DNA from: Paludibacteraceae bacterium
GTDB taxonomy: Bacteria > Bacteroidota > Bacteroidia > Bacteroidales > Paludibacteraceae
Direction of reading: 5' to 3'
DNA: 50,046 nucleotides
Assembly (NCBI GenBank): GCA_017430235.1
Contig: JAFRNH010000014.1
Coordinates: 1-50,046, forward strand
Below the pieces are notes generated by a model that made no database searches, was not told where the DNA came from, and saw only the letters and a program-made list of their open reading frames with translations. Below, piece after piece: positions 35,371 to 45,669 of the stretch. How positions within the stretch are numbered: the first letter of the stretch is position 1; every line of letters starts with the position of its first letter. The translations under genes and the position numbers were made by a program.

Positions 35371-36849
35371 ATGATTGACTGTTTCATTCCATACATTAAC
35401 GATGAAGTCACATCGCAAGCAATAAACGAACTTAAGCAAGAGCGTTGTGTCGGAGAGATTATCTTACTGGTACCAGAACAAGTGGCAACACCTCAATTGG
35501 GAGTACGCACGATTACGACCAACAATCCAGAGAGTTCTCGCGCCATCCGACTCATCACACTAATGTCTAAGAGCGAATATATCTTGTTCTGTCCCAAACC
35601 AGCCAAGATTATTTGGGGACAACATGGATTGGAACGCCTCAACCAAATTGCATCCTTCACACATGCCAGCATCATCTACTCCAACTATTATGTAGAGAAA
35701 GCTGGCAAACGAGAGGAATACCCTACGATCGACTATCAAATCGGCAGTGTTCGCGACGATTTCAATTTTGGTCCAATTGTTCTCATCAATCAGAAGCTAT
35801 TACAGAGAGAGTCATCTCACAACAAAGAGAACTACCGCTCTGCAGGATGGTACCGTTCACGATTGGCGATTACTTCACAGCAACCAGCCTTTCATATCAA
35901 CGAATACCTCTATACGCTCATCGAAGATGAATCAATAGCTGGAAATGGTCAGTTTGACTATGTAGATCCTCGCAACAGAGAGACTCAGATAGAGAAAGAA
36001 AGAGCATGTCTCAGCCATTTAAAAGAGATCAATGCCTATTTGGAACCAGAATTTAAGAGTGTCAATTTCGATGAAGAATCATTCAAAAACGAAGCGAGTG
36101 TCATCATTCCCGTTCGAAACAGAGCCAAAACCATTGCTGATGCCATTCAATCCGTATTGAGTCAGAAGACAAACTTCCCATTCAATCTCATCATCATCGA
36201 CAACCACTCCACCGATGGAACCAGCGACATCATTGAACAATATGCTAAAAAAGACAATCGTGTCATTCATATCATTCCTGCTCGCCACGATTTAGGCATT
36301 GGTGGTTGTTGGAACGAAGGTATTGAACATCCCGACTGCGGTAAGTTTGCCGTTCAGTTGGATAGCGATGATGTCTATCAGACAGAGAATACGCTACAAA
36401 CCATTGTCGATGCGTTCTACGAGCAAAAATGTGCAATGGTGATCGGCAGTTACACCATCACCGATTTTCAAATGAATCCTATTCCACCAGGATTGATCGA
36501 TCATAAAGAGTGGACTCCTCGAAATGGTCGCAACAATGCGTTACGCATCAACGGGCTGGGAGCTCCTCGCGCATTTTACACACCTATTCTCCGCAAGATT
36601 CATGTACCGAACACCAGCTACGGAGAAGATTACGCATTAGGACTCACCATCTCGCACGACTACCAGATTGGAAGAATCTTCGATTCACTATATCTATGCA
36701 GAAGATGGGAGGATAACTCTGATGCCTCATTAGACATCATCAAACAAAACAAAAACAACCAATACAAAGACAATTTGAGATCCATGGAGATCCTCAACCG
36801 AATAAAGATGAATTCCAAGAAAAACTCATCGTACAAACCAAAAAAGTAA
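35371..36849 (+). CDS. Family 2 glycosyltransferase
   Basis: About 492 residues. The GT-A fold occupies the C-terminal half: SVIIPVRNRAKTIADAIQSVL, IIIDNHSTDGTSD and the metal-binding FAVQLDSDDVY (DxD equivalent), then a GEDYALGLTISHDY acceptor-side motif. The N-terminal 230 residues look like a diverged second GT-A-like fold (EIILLVPEQ, LITLMSKSEYILF). A TTG at 35356 extends the frame, but the ATG at 35371 is preferred. The next gene follows after 4 bases, so the two belong together. The sugar and acceptor are unknown. Confidence 0.8.
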   Translation: MIDCFIPYINDEVTSQAINELKQERCVGEIILLVPEQVATPQLGVRTITTNNPESSRAIRLITLMSKSEYILFCPKPAKIIWGQHGLERLNQIASFTHASIIYSNYYVEKAGKREEYPTIDYQIGSVRDDFNFGPIVLINQKLLQRESSHNKENYRSAGWYRSRLAITSQQPAFHINEYLYTLIEDESIAGNGQFDYVDPRNRETQIEKERACLSHLKEINAYLEPEFKSVNFDEESFKNEASVIIPVRNRAKTIADAIQSVLSQKTNFPFNLIIIDNHSTDGTSDIIEQYAKKDNRVIHIIPARHDLGIGGCWNEGIEHPDCGKFAVQLDSDDVYQTENTLQTIVDAFYEQKCAMVIGSYTITDFQMNPIPPGLIDHKEWTPRNGRNNALRINGLGAPRAFYTPILRKIHVPNTSYGEDYALGLTISHDYQIGRIFDSLYLCRRWEDNSDASLDIIKQNKNNQYKDNLRSMEILNRIKMNSKKNSSYKPKK

Positions 36850-36853
36850 AGAA

Positions 36854-37738
36854 ATGATTGACTATAAGAAACTATATGACGGACAGTTGAAAGTATGGGA
36901 CGACTTTCGTAATCGTGTCAGTCAACTTGACACTGTTGAACTCCGCAAATTTGACATGGGCACATATAGCATATATGCGCAGTACAACCCAGCGAGAGCC
37001 GTATCATCAGGAGCCAAGCTAGATGCGAAAACAATAGCGAACAGAAAATGTTTTCTATGCGAATGCAATCGTCCTGCCATACAAGAAGGAATCCAATTGG
37101 ATGAAAAATTCACACTTTTGGTCAACCCATTTCCTATTCTGAAAGGACACATGACCATACCTATCAAGGATCATGAAGAGCAACAGATTCTTCCGCACAT
37201 TGGTTCTTTCATTACCTTCTGTAAGGAGTTGCCATCTCACACATTGCTTTACAACGGACCTAAATGTGGTGCTTCCGCACCCGACCACATGCATTTTCAA
37301 GCCGTATTAAAAGGGCAATTACCTTTTGAGGAAGAGTTAAAAACTGTCGAAGTCAGAGTATTGTCAGAGAATAAAGAGGGCACTATGGAGGAGTTTCTAA
37401 ATTATGGTAGAAAATGCATACACATAAAAAGTACCAAAGCCACATTGACGCAATCCTATTTTGAGCAACTCTACAAGCAGTTGCAGATGTTAGCAGGGAC
37501 TGACGACGAACCGTTAATGAATCTGTTTGGATTCTACGAAGGCAGTGAGTGGCATCTATTTGTATTTCCACGGAAGAAGCACCGTCCTACTCAATTTTTT
37601 GAGGAGGGCGAGAAGTATAAGATGATTAGTCCCGGCGCCATTGATGTGGCAGGTATTCTTGTGCTTCCAAGAAGAAATGATTTTGATGAACTCACCAAAG
37701 ATGTGATTGAAGATGTATTCTCTCAAGTATGCTATTAG
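36854..37738 (+). CDS. DUF4922 protein, HIT/GalT-like nucleotidyl phosphorylase fold
   Basis: 294 residues, no signal peptide. The motif APDHMHFQ (H145, H147) resembles the HxHxQ active-site block of HIT-superfamily nucleotidyltransferases such as GDP-L-galactose phosphorylase and GalT. CFLCECNRP at 60-70 has paired cysteines as in the GalT zinc site. Its partner is the GT2 gene 4 bases upstream. A reasonable inference is that the pair handles one nucleotide sugar, one making or degrading what the other uses. The substrate is not readable. Confidence 0.75.
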   Translation: MIDYKKLYDGQLKVWDDFRNRVSQLDTVELRKFDMGTYSIYAQYNPARAVSSGAKLDAKTIANRKCFLCECNRPAIQEGIQLDEKFTLLVNPFPILKGHMTIPIKDHEEQQILPHIGSFITFCKELPSHTLLYNGPKCGASAPDHMHFQAVLKGQLPFEEELKTVEVRVLSENKEGTMEEFLNYGRKCIHIKSTKATLTQSYFEQLYKQLQMLAGTDDEPLMNLFGFYEGSEWHLFVFPRKKHRPTQFFEEGEKYKMISPGAIDVAGILVLPRRNDFDELTKDVIEDVFSQVCY

Positions 37739-37753
37739 ATAAGCAATATGAGA

Positions 37754-37799
37754 AAACGCCCCTCGAAAATTTAATCGTCTTTTCGAGGGGCGTTTTTTA
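37754..37799. terminator. Bidirectional terminator between convergent operons
   Basis: A perfect 17-bp stem (37754-37770 with 37781-37797, core CGCCCCTCG) has a 10-base loop and ends in T-runs on both strands. It separates the DUF4922 gene from the SGNH-like gene. Confidence 0.92.
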
Positions 37800-37812
37800 T
37801 GTCAATACCATT

Positions 37813-38523
37813 CTATTCCTCTTCATCCAATCGCAAATAAGGTCTAAGTCTCTCTCTGAAAACGAAATATCCCTTTTGAGAAAAGTGGAAACCATCACCG
37901 ATGTTAAAATCAGCCTTCATGCAATCAAATTGTTCGATGTAGAAATCAATGAATAGATTCACGTAGGTTAACCCCTTATCCAAAGCATAAATCTTAATCA
38001 TCGTATTAAGAGCCTTTATGTTATTTATTGTGATTGCAGGATAGACTCTGTTATCCTCTGGGGTCACAGGCAAAACAGGAATGACAATGATCTCCGTTTG
38101 TGGCAATTTATTTTGCAACAGTTCTATATACGAAACAAAATCGTTATAGATCTCATTGACAGGAATTCCCATCTGCAAGTCCTGCACGCCCAACATTAAA
38201 ACTATCTGAGAAGGTGTATTATTATCAAAAATAAAAGCAGCTCTTTCAATCTCATCTTTTATTGTATTCTTGTATATCGCCAAGTTGGCAATTTTATTAG
38301 TACCAAAGAGGGATTTCCAGTTACACATCTGCATTCGCTCTTCACCAATAAATACAATATTTCCATCCTGATAAGAAGTAGAAAAAAGCATGTCTGTTTT
38401 CACACTTTGCTCTTCCGATTTTGTATTATCAACAGTCGACTGATGTCTGTATAACCAAATGCAAGCTATCACCAAGACAACATTGAGAAGAGCAGATACG
38501 ATGAGCCAAATTTTCTTTACCAT
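37813..38523 (-). CDS. SGNH/GDSL-like protein lacking the catalytic serine
   Basis: 236 residues with an N-terminal membrane anchor (7-24), periplasmic. The SGNH fold can be followed: block I IVFIGEERMQ where active enzymes read GDS, so E61-E62 replace the Asp-Ser; block II NLAIYKN without its Gly; block III GVQD with Q114 in place of Asn; block V DGFHFSQKGY with D210 and H213 kept. Three of the four name-giving residues are changed, so hydrolysis by the usual route is unlikely. It may bind a glycan or peptidoglycan ligand. It is the last gene of the porQ-cmk-ispH-glucosaminidase run and overlaps the glucosaminidase stop by one base. Confidence 0.75.
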   Translation of the reverse strand: MVKKIWLIVSALLNVVLVIACIWLYRHQSTVDNTKSEEQSVKTDMLFSTSYQDGNIVFIGEERMQMCNWKSLFGTNKIANLAIYKNTIKDEIERAAFIFDNNTPSQIVLMLGVQDLQMGIPVNEIYNDFVSYIELLQNKLPQTEIIVIPVLPVTPEDNRVYPAITINNIKALNTMIKIYALDKGLTYVNLFIDFYIEQFDCMKADFNIGDGFHFSQKGYFVFRERLRPYLRLDEEE

Positions 38524-39137
38524 TATTTTTCGTCTTTATTATCAACAGTCGTATTGTTTTGAAAAGCATTCTTTACAATATCAATAGGAGAACCCGATGT
38601 AGTTGGCTTTAGAACATATCGTTCTGGATGACGATCATATTCATACAACTCATATTGTTCAATCACATCAATTAGCAATTTGGAATAATTGGGATTTGTT
38701 GCATAGCCTGCTTTCTTCAAGCCTATAGCCCATGCCTTATAATCCTTAATCCAATAAGTGAATAAGAAAGAGTAGCGACTACGATTCACCAAAAAGAGAG
38801 AATGATCTCGGTAGGATGATTCCGCATCCAAATAAACTCGAAAGCAATCATCTTTCTTATCATCATCCTTAAGGAACGTATCTCCCACATAATCGCTGGT
38901 ACACTTAATGCCAAAATGGTTATTGGCAATCTGAGCCAAGTCGCTCTGTCCACTACCCGACTCCAAGATTCCCTGTGCTAAGGTTATGCTGGCAGGGATT
39001 CTGTATTCGTACATTTCACGAATCGCTATCTTGTAAAATTTTTCTATGTATGCAAGTGTCTCAGCCTTCGAACCAGCCTTCTGTCCGAACATACATGTCG
39101 GAACGAGAAGAAGAAGATATATGAGACAATAACGCAT
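38523..39137 (-). CDS. Glucosaminidase domain protein (peptidoglycan hydrolase, FlgJ-like)
   Basis: 204 residues, signal peptide ending TCMFGQ. The family PF01832 signature is present: IPASITLAQGILESGSGQSDLA with the catalytic Glu in ILESG, NNHFGIKC and YRDHSLFL, and AIGLKKAGYATNPNYSKLLIDVIEQY at the end. It should cleave the N-acetylglucosamine linkage in peptidoglycan in the periplasm. No LysM repeats are present, unlike some relatives. The neighbours are ispH upstream and the SGNH-like gene downstream. Confidence 0.88.
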   Translation of the reverse strand: MRYCLIYLLLLVPTCMFGQKAGSKAETLAYIEKFYKIAIREMYEYRIPASITLAQGILESGSGQSDLAQIANNHFGIKCTSDYVGDTFLKDDDKKDDCFRVYLDAESSYRDHSLFLVNRSRYSFLFTYWIKDYKAWAIGLKKAGYATNPNYSKLLIDVIEQYELYEYDRHPERYVLKPTTSGSPIDIVKNAFQNNTTVDNKDEK

Positions 39138-39160
39138 ATCGATAAAATTTTCGTTGTTAA

Positions 39161-40027
39161 TTATAAGATAACATTCTGTTCAATCTTTTGTTTCAACTCC
39201 TCCATCAACCATTTCGGTGTTGATGTGGCGCCACAAATGCCGACAGACTTCACCCCTTCGAAGATAGTGTAATCCACCTCTTCCAGATCTGAAATCATAT
39301 ATATATTATTGTTTACTTTTCTACACTCATCAAACAAGACCTTTCCATTCGAGCTCTCCTTTCCACTTACAAAAAGGATCAGTTCATGATGAGCCACAAA
39401 ATTGATGATCTGAGGTATTCTATTGGCCACTTGGCGACAAATGGTATCATTATACTCAAACGTGCCCTGCGGTTTCATTCGTTTTTTTATTTCCTCGACA
39501 ATCTTATTAAAGCCCTCTATGGATTTTGTTGTTTGGGAGAACAACCGAATATTTTTAGCATAATCCAATTTTGAGAGATCCTCCAATCCTTCTATGACGA
39601 TAGCGTTACCATCCGTTTGTCCAACTAACCCGTTGACCTCCGCATGAGCTTTTTTCCCATAGATTACCACTTGCGTGTTGCTTGGATCTGACTGTTCGTA
39701 TGCCTTTCTGATTCTTTTTTGCAAATTCAAAACCACAGGACAAGTAGCGTCGATGATTGTGAGACCATTAGCGCGTGCTTGTTGATAGGTAGCCGGAGGC
39801 TCACCATGAGCTCTAAAAAGAATCTTCTGTCCTTTTAAATGGTCGAAGGCATCTCTGTCGATGGTAATCAATCCCTTCTGCTCCAGTCTGCGCACCTCCA
39901 TACTATTATGGACAATCGCCCCCAAGCAGTGGAGTCGGTCCGACTTTGCCAATTCCTCCTCTGCCTTATTGATGGCCGTTACGACACCAAAACAGAATCC
40001 CGAGTTTGAATCTATCTCAATAATCAT
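39161..40027 (-). CDS. ispH: 4-hydroxy-3-methylbut-2-enyl diphosphate reductase
   Basis: 288 residues. IspH makes IPP and DMAPP from HMBPP, the last step of the MEP isoprenoid pathway. The three cysteines that hold the iron-sulfur cluster are all present: C12 (SGFCFGV), C96 (DATCPVV) and C197 (DTICRQV), the same positions as in E. coli. The substrate motif HGEPPA and the C-terminal GICGATSTP fit. It overlaps cmk by 4 bases in the porQ operon. Confidence 0.95.
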   Translation of the reverse strand: MIIEIDSNSGFCFGVVTAINKAEEELAKSDRLHCLGAIVHNSMEVRRLEQKGLITIDRDAFDHLKGQKILFRAHGEPPATYQQARANGLTIIDATCPVVLNLQKRIRKAYEQSDPSNTQVVIYGKKAHAEVNGLVGQTDGNAIVIEGLEDLSKLDYAKNIRLFSQTTKSIEGFNKIVEEIKKRMKPQGTFEYNDTICRQVANRIPQIINFVAHHELILFVSGKESSNGKVLFDECRKVNNNIYMISDLEEVDYTIFEGVKSVGICGATSTPKWLMEELKQKIEQNVIL

Positions 40028-40710
40028 TTGGTTCTTTCCTCAAAACGTTGTAGCAACCACTCTTTTTGTTCTTGAATGGTCATATAGCTATTATCCAATT
40101 CTATGGCATCATCTGCTTTACGAAGCGGACTCTCCTCCCTATTCTGATCCAAATAATCACGTTGTTTTACATTTTCCAAAACTTCATCAAAGGAGACATT
40201 TTCGCCCTTCGTCTTCAACTCATCATACCGACGTTGTGCACGAATTTCAGGGGATGCAGTAAGAAAGATTTTCAGTTCAGCATCAGGGAAAACCACCGTA
40301 CCGATGTCACGTCCATCCATCACCACACCACGATCCACGCTATACGCCTGCTGTTGGGCAACCATCGCACGACGGACAAAGCCAATGGAACTAACAATAC
40401 TAACAGAATTGGAAACCTTCAACGAACGTATCTCGCTCTCAACATTTTCATCATTCAAATAGGTCTCATTTATCTGTTTTTCCGCATTATATCTGAAATC
40501 TATTTTAATCGATGGGATTGCCTCCTTCAATTTCTCTTCGTCAACAACACCATCGTTTATCCAATTGTTTCTCAAACAATATAAAGTGACGGAGCGATAC
40601 ATAGCGCCTGTATCAACATACGCATAACCGACACTCTTAGCCAAATCTTTAGCCATCGTACTCTTTCCGCACGAAGAGAACCCATCAATGGCTATTATTA
40701 TCTTTTTCAT
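40024..40710 (-). CDS. cmk: Cytidylate kinase
   Basis: 228 residues, cytoplasmic. It phosphorylates CMP and dCMP with ATP. The P-loop GFSSCGKST (10-18), [30 protein letters not shown] and the LID arginines in QRRYDEL are the family landmarks. Its start overlaps the end of porQ by 26 bases and its end overlaps ispH by 4, so translation is probably coupled. Confidence 0.95.
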   Translation of the reverse strand: MKKIIIAIDGFSSCGKSTMAKDLAKSVGYAYVDTGAMYRSVTLYCLRNNWINDGVVDEEKLKEAIPSIKIDFRYNAEKQINETYLNDENVESEIRSLKVSNSVSIVSSIGFVRRAMVAQQQAYSVDRGVVMDGRDIGTVVFPDAELKIFLTASPEIRAQRRYDELKTKGENVSFDEVLENVKQRDYLDQNREESPLRKADDAIELDNSYMTIQEQKEWLLQRFEERTK

Positions 40711-41761
40711 TTTTCTTAAAAGAATCTATTGATGATGACAACGACAGTGTGAATGTGCCACCAGAAGGAGCATATTTCGCATACGCCGCGTCTAAATTAA
40801 ACTTATACACTTTCAATCCTGCGCCAAACGAGAAACCATTCATACCACGAGCCTCACTCAATGCATACTCTCGATTACGGCGATGATTATACGCCATATC
40901 AAAATGGAAGTTTTTACCAATCAACACCTCCACACCAAAAACGAGATGGCGAAACAACATATCTGCAAATTTTATCTCATTCTGATCCCTGTCTGTTTCC
41001 TCTAACGACAACAAAGAATTACTTTTCTCCGGTCTCTTGTAATCAAGCGACCAATCATTCAAATGATCATACGTAATGGAGAATCGAAATGGTGCATGCT
41101 CCAATCCCTTAGTGATACCCAACTGAATGTTCCATGGCAATCTCTCCGTATCCTGATCATCGTAATAATCTGTGAAACGGAATCCAAAATTACGAACAGA
41201 CAAGCCAACTGAAAAATCCCAATCTTTTTTATAGTAGTTAGCACCCACGTCAAATCCCAAGCCAAAACTACTATAAGATTCTATATGAGAGTAAACTGGT
41301 TTCATTGCCAATCCTACAGTAAAATTAGAACCCAAGTATCTTGCATATACCAAGTTCCATGCAAAATCACCAGCAGAAAATTCTTCTGTTGCATTGCCAT
41401 AGCGGTCATAGCCTTCCAAATCGCCATACCCCATAAACAAGAAATTAAATCCGAAATAATTCAAGCTATCCAATGCATAAGAGTAAGATGCCATTCCGCC
41501 ATTGGCATCAGCCAAGTAATTCACATAGCTCAATGAAATCTTACTATTCAATGAAGATGAGAGAAGTGCAGGATTCGTATAAAACTGATTCACATCATCC
41601 GACTGTACGGAAACGTTTTCTCCGCCCAAACCAGCCAATTTAGCATTAAATGGCAAATTTAAGAAGCGATAGACTCCCCCACCCGCATTTGCATTCACAC
41701 TTCCTATTGACAGCAGAGTAAAAGCCACTATCAGAAACGACTTAATATAACCTCGAAACAT
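40685..41761 (-). CDS. porQ: PorQ, type IX secretion system barrel protein
   Basis: About 358 residues with a signal peptide ([16 protein letters not shown]). It is a FadL-like all-beta outer membrane protein that opens with [24 protein letters not shown], a conserved PorV/PorQ-type N-terminus, and closes with FTLSLSSS. PorQ is part of the T9SS cell-surface attachment complex in P. gingivalis. The order porQ-cmk-ispH, as I recall it from P. gingivalis, supports the assignment. ATGs also occur at 41773 and 41767. The one at 41761 gives the most regular signal peptide. Confidence 0.88.
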   Translation of the reverse strand: MFRGYIKSFLIVAFTLLSIGSVNANAGGGVYRFLNLPFNAKLAGLGGENVSVQSDDVNQFYTNPALLSSSLNSKISLSYVNYLADANGGMASYSYALDSLNYFGFNFLFMGYGDLEGYDRYGNATEEFSAGDFAWNLVYARYLGSNFTVGLAMKPVYSHIESYSSFGLGFDVGANYYKKDWDFSVGLSVRNFGFRFTDYYDDQDTERLPWNIQLGITKGLEHAPFRFSITYDHLNDWSLDYKRPEKSNSLLSLEETDRDQNEIKFADMLFRHLVFGVEVLIGKNFHFDMAYNHRRNREYALSEARGMNGFSFGAGLKVYKFNLDAAYAKYAPSGGTFTLSLSSSIDSFKKNEKDNNSH

Positions 41762-41836
41762 ATACATGCACAATAAAAATTACGGATGAAAACATGAAAA
41801 GTTGCGATGATAAAAAACGGTTTCACATTTCCGCTC

Positions 41837-41844
41837 CAAATATA
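41837..41844 (-). promoter_or_regulatory. -7 box of the porQ operon
   Basis: TATATTTG on the minus strand, about 75 bases before the start codon. The -33 region would lie inside the end of the histidine kinase gene and has no exact TTTG. Confidence 0.45.
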
Positions 41845-41859
41845 ACATTTTTCTTTCCT

Positions 41860-44800
41860 TTATTCGATATCTTTCGCCTGATAAATCGGAATTTTCACAA
41901 AAAAAGTAGTTCCTTTATTCAATTCCGAATCAAACCAAATGTCACCGCCTGACGACAACAAAATATTCTTCACGATGGCAAGACCTAATCCCATACCACT
42001 CGTCTTAGTGGTGAAATTTGGTTGGAACATTTTACCTCTATTTTCCGGAGAAATACCACATCCATTATCTGTTATCTCGACAAATGCAGAATCATCTTTT
42101 TCATAAAAAGTGACATCAACACGTCCTTCCCGATTGGAAGGTATCGACTGAATCGCATTTCTAAACAAATTATTGAATATTTGCAACAACTGCTTATCAT
42201 CCATCCAAATGAATTCATGTTCATATCCATTTAAATTCAAATGGAATGATACATCCTCCGAATTATTGGCAAAGAGCTCTACGGTCGACTGTAATTTGTC
42301 CACAATATCCACTGCAGTATAACGCGCTTCGGAAGCTTTCGCAAATGAGGAGAATTCTGAAGCAATATTGGATAAATTATCAATCTGATCAATTAATATT
42401 TTAGAGGTTTTCTGAAAATATTCATCAAAATTGTCAGGATCCAACACTCTTTTCCTCATACATTGTTGCACACTCAGCTTCATCGGCGTCAGTGGATTCT
42501 TTATCTCGTGGGCTATACGACGAGCCATCTCACGCCATGCAAATTCACGCTCAGACCTCGCCAATCGGTCAGCACTATCCTGCAACTCCAGCACCATTTT
42601 ATTATACTGCTTAACCAAATCGCCAATCTCATCATTCTCTTGATAATCAATCAAAGAGTTTTCACCCGTCAGTCTGACCTGCGTGAATCGTTCTGACAAT
42701 AATACTAACGGCTTAGTTGTCCTTTTATTTAGTAACCAGATAATAAAAATTGAAATGATAGAGATAAACATATAGATATCCACCACCACAACAAGGATGT
42801 TAAATATCTCATTTTGAACCTGATAATAGGCTTTATGAGACATCAAACGAATATAACCAACACATTTATTTTGTAAGTTATATGCCTTTACATAGTGAGA
42901 ATAGCAATCGATAGAACGCACCGTCTCCTTTCTAAACAATTCTGGTAAGGTTTGGAATTTAATCACAGGATAAACCAGATGCGACTGCCGTTTATCCGCA
43001 TACATCACCAACGGACGCGAGGAGGCTTGCAGTCGACCATTCACATCATACAACACCACGTCTAATTGAAACAAATTGGAGAGTTCCTTTATCTTACTGA
43101 ACAATGTCATTCTCTGGTCCGACAAGTTGTCAGACAATCCAACCACAGCCTGCACATTCTGCTGAACTGCAATGGCATTCTCCTTAATCTCCGAGAACTG
43201 TGATTTCTCGTATTGATCCATAAAGAATGGGAAGGTGGCAACAGCAAGGACCATAAAGGCAGATATGATCGGAATGACAAACAACAACTGCATTCGCGTC
43301 AACAGAGATTTGCTTTTCTTCATCAGATTTTTTCGAATCTCCCTTAACGAGAAATAGACAATTGCGGTTAATACATACGCGGCAAACAAATAGGTGGTCA
43401 ATATCACGTATATATAGCTTTTCCGTTCTGGCACACTCACGACAGCAACACTTTTACCAGAATCAAACACATGAACGTAATGCGTATAATAATTCAAGAA
43501 GATTTTATAATCTTCCGAATCATTTTCTTCCGGATTAAGCCACGACATAAAGATTGGATAATGGAATTCACCATCCGAATAACTCAATTCTCCATTTAGA
43601 TATTTGGCTTTCGATAGATTTTCGAAGACCTTTGTTTGTCGAATGGATTGCTCCAACAAACTCACCCTATCATAGGTGGTTTTACGGTAGAATTTCAAAT
43701 AAACAGAAATCGAATCCATCTGAACATATCCCAAATAAGAGATGGCCAGTTTCTCATTTTGATTGGCATAGAATCGCGTCACATCCAATTGCCTCATCAT
43801 CGGAGCAATTGAATTAAAATCAGCATAAACAGCCTTCTCGAAATTAGGCTTTCGTAAATACAATGAATCGGATGGGGAACAGATCTGGACTTCAAAATCA
43901 TATTTGTCTTCAAAGATCTTGAAGTAGGCATCCCACAAATAGGTCTCCACCAAATCCTCCGTCTCCGAACTATTCAATCTCACCCATCGTATGAGTCGAG
44001 AATCGGTTATGAGAAATAGATTTTTATCTTTCAAAATTGATTCCGCAATTTCATCTTGGTATACACAATTATCTACACTAATCTGATTGGCCATCTGTTT
44101 GTATTGAGACTCCATTTTCAAGGTCGAATAATGATATGACAAACCAACTATCAAATTAATGAAGATGAATGATATTGGAGCGGAATAGAGGAATCCGCTG
44201 ATAGGATAATAGGTTTCATACAGGTCGATAAACAGAATCATACAAGAGACAAGAAGGAACAAAACCACCTCCAGCCATGATCCAAAGAAGGCATAAAAGC
44301 ATACGCATGCCGCAGTCAGTATCAAATGAATGTAAATGATTGTTCTCGTGTTTCGTTTGTCTTGATAAAACTTTTTCACTCGTGATATGAACCAATAGTA
44401 GAAATAGGCACCTATCAACTCCAACAGCAGTAGCAAGAAGGTCTCCACTCTCAATTCCTGAATAAAAGAGACTGCAACGTTCATGTTTGAATGATACACC
44501 ATGTCTTTGATGATTTCAAAGACGTAAATCAACAACAAGAAGGAGATGGTCTTCAATATCAGAATCATCATTTTCACATAGAGAGGAGGCATTGTGTCTG
44601 GGTTGATCACTTTGTTAGGAATCCTGTTTCTATATAAAAACAATAATCCATACAAGAACATGGCGTATGCGAACAAATGCGATACCGTAGGTGCAAACGC
44701 AGAGTGATAAGACAAAGTGGAGATGAAGTCATTCTCGAACCACAAGGTAGGATATCGGAAATAAGCATGTAAGAAAATGACTAAGAACCAGACAAAAAAC

Positions 44801-45624
44801 GCACCAATCATAGCATGCTTGTATCTTGCAGGATGCCATTTTTCCACATACTTGAGGAATGCATTGAGTATAAACAGGAACGAACATATCACAAGAAGCC
44901 AACAGACAACCGCTGCCACTAGATAGACAGTGTTTTCCTTATGAATCATCGTGTTTGACAAAGAGAAAAGATAATCGCCCTCCTTCGACGAAAAAGAGAG
45001 AACATCATCCTCTATTCCTTTTTCCGCAGAAATAATAACAGACCCAGGCAGTTGAAAAGCCTTCGCATAGTGATTGTTCAGACTGTTTTTTCGAGGGAAT
45101 ATATTGTCTTTAATCTTTATCAGAGCAACACATCTATATTCACGGAAGAATGACTGAAGAACCACCACATGAGCATTATCAGTCACATAATAAAATTCGC
45201 TGGCAAAATTAAAATCTGAAACGCCACGAAGAGCGACATCATTGCTTGTCCAAAATTCCAGTTGATCTCCCTGATAGATATGAAACGACACCTCTCTTCT
45301 CTCCGATTCCTCATATAGATCTTTCATCTGATAGAGTGCCGTGATATCTTCATTTTCCAGCACCTCCTTTATGCGACTAATTGTCTCCTCTGCATAAGTT
45401 TCCTTCTCCTGTAAAGTTTTATAAAATTCCTCTTGATTAACCTGAAAAACAGAAGTAGAATAGAAAAGATTTTCAAAAACGAAAAAAAGAAGTCCGAAAA
45501 CGAGCAAATAAAAGAGTGATGTAAAGATAACACCTCTCTTAAAAGAGGTTATCTTTCTAACAAGTTTCAACCGAAAATAACGGAATGTTCTTTTCACTTT
45601 TATATGCCAATCATTTGTTAACAT
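41860..45624 (-). CDS. Large NtrY-like membrane sensor histidine kinase (orphan)
   Basis: 1,254 residues. The N-terminus has one membrane span (about 30-50), a periplasmic sensor region to about 235, then at least eight further spans in two blocks (about 235-480). Another periplasmic region (about 500-735), a span, and further sensor and HAMP-like segments follow. H1039 lies in ARRIAHEIKNPLTPM, the NtrY/HisKA H-box. The ATPase lobe has NLFRNAIQSI, DNGCGISPENRGKMFQPNFTT, SGMGLGLAIV and KGTTFFVKIP. No response regulator gene is adjacent, so the cognate partner is elsewhere. It lies between porQ and rlmH. The signal sensed is not visible. Confidence 0.88.
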   Translation of the reverse strand: MLTNDWHIKVKRTFRYFRLKLVRKITSFKRGVIFTSLFYLLVFGLLFFVFENLFYSTSVFQVNQEEFYKTLQEKETYAEETISRIKEVLENEDITALYQMKDLYEESERREVSFHIYQGDQLEFWTSNDVALRGVSDFNFASEFYYVTDNAHVVVLQSFFREYRCVALIKIKDNIFPRKNSLNNHYAKAFQLPGSVIISAEKGIEDDVLSFSSKEGDYLFSLSNTMIHKENTVYLVAAVVCWLLVICSFLFILNAFLKYVEKWHPARYKHAMIGAFFVWFLVIFLHAYFRYPTLWFENDFISTLSYHSAFAPTVSHLFAYAMFLYGLLFLYRNRIPNKVINPDTMPPLYVKMMILILKTISFLLLIYVFEIIKDMVYHSNMNVAVSFIQELRVETFLLLLLELIGAYFYYWFISRVKKFYQDKRNTRTIIYIHLILTAACVCFYAFFGSWLEVVLFLLVSCMILFIDLYETYYPISGFLYSAPISFIFINLIVGLSYHYSTLKMESQYKQMANQISVDNCVYQDEIAESILKDKNLFLITDSRLIRWVRLNSSETEDLVETYLWDAYFKIFEDKYDFEVQICSPSDSLYLRKPNFEKAVYADFNSIAPMMRQLDVTRFYANQNEKLAISYLGYVQMDSISVYLKFYRKTTYDRVSLLEQSIRQTKVFENLSKAKYLNGELSYSDGEFHYPIFMSWLNPEENDSEDYKIFLNYYTHYVHVFDSGKSVAVVSVPERKSYIYVILTTYLFAAYVLTAIVYFSLREIRKNLMKKSKSLLTRMQLLFVIPIISAFMVLAVATFPFFMDQYEKSQFSEIKENAIAVQQNVQAVVGLSDNLSDQRMTLFSKIKELSNLFQLDVVLYDVNGRLQASSRPLVMYADKRQSHLVYPVIKFQTLPELFRKETVRSIDCYSHYVKAYNLQNKCVGYIRLMSHKAYYQVQNEIFNILVVVVDIYMFISIISIFIIWLLNKRTTKPLVLLSERFTQVRLTGENSLIDYQENDEIGDLVKQYNKMVLELQDSADRLARSEREFAWREMARRIAHEIKNPLTPMKLSVQQCMRKRVLDPDNFDEYFQKTSKILIDQIDNLSNIASEFSSFAKASEARYTAVDIVDKLQSTVELFANNSEDVSFHLNLNGYEHEFIWMDDKQLLQIFNNLFRNAIQSIPSNREGRVDVTFYEKDDSAFVEITDNGCGISPENRGKMFQPNFTTKTSGMGLGLAIVKNILLSSGGDIWFDSELNKGTTFFVKIPIYQAKDIE

Positions 45625-45669
45625 CAGAGCAAATTACGTGCCAAAAAGCCTATAAAATCAGAGTAAAAA

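Noticed and set aside
40066-40584. 172-codon plus-strand frame inside cmk
   Set aside because: Antisense shadow; cmk on the other strand has complete family motifs.
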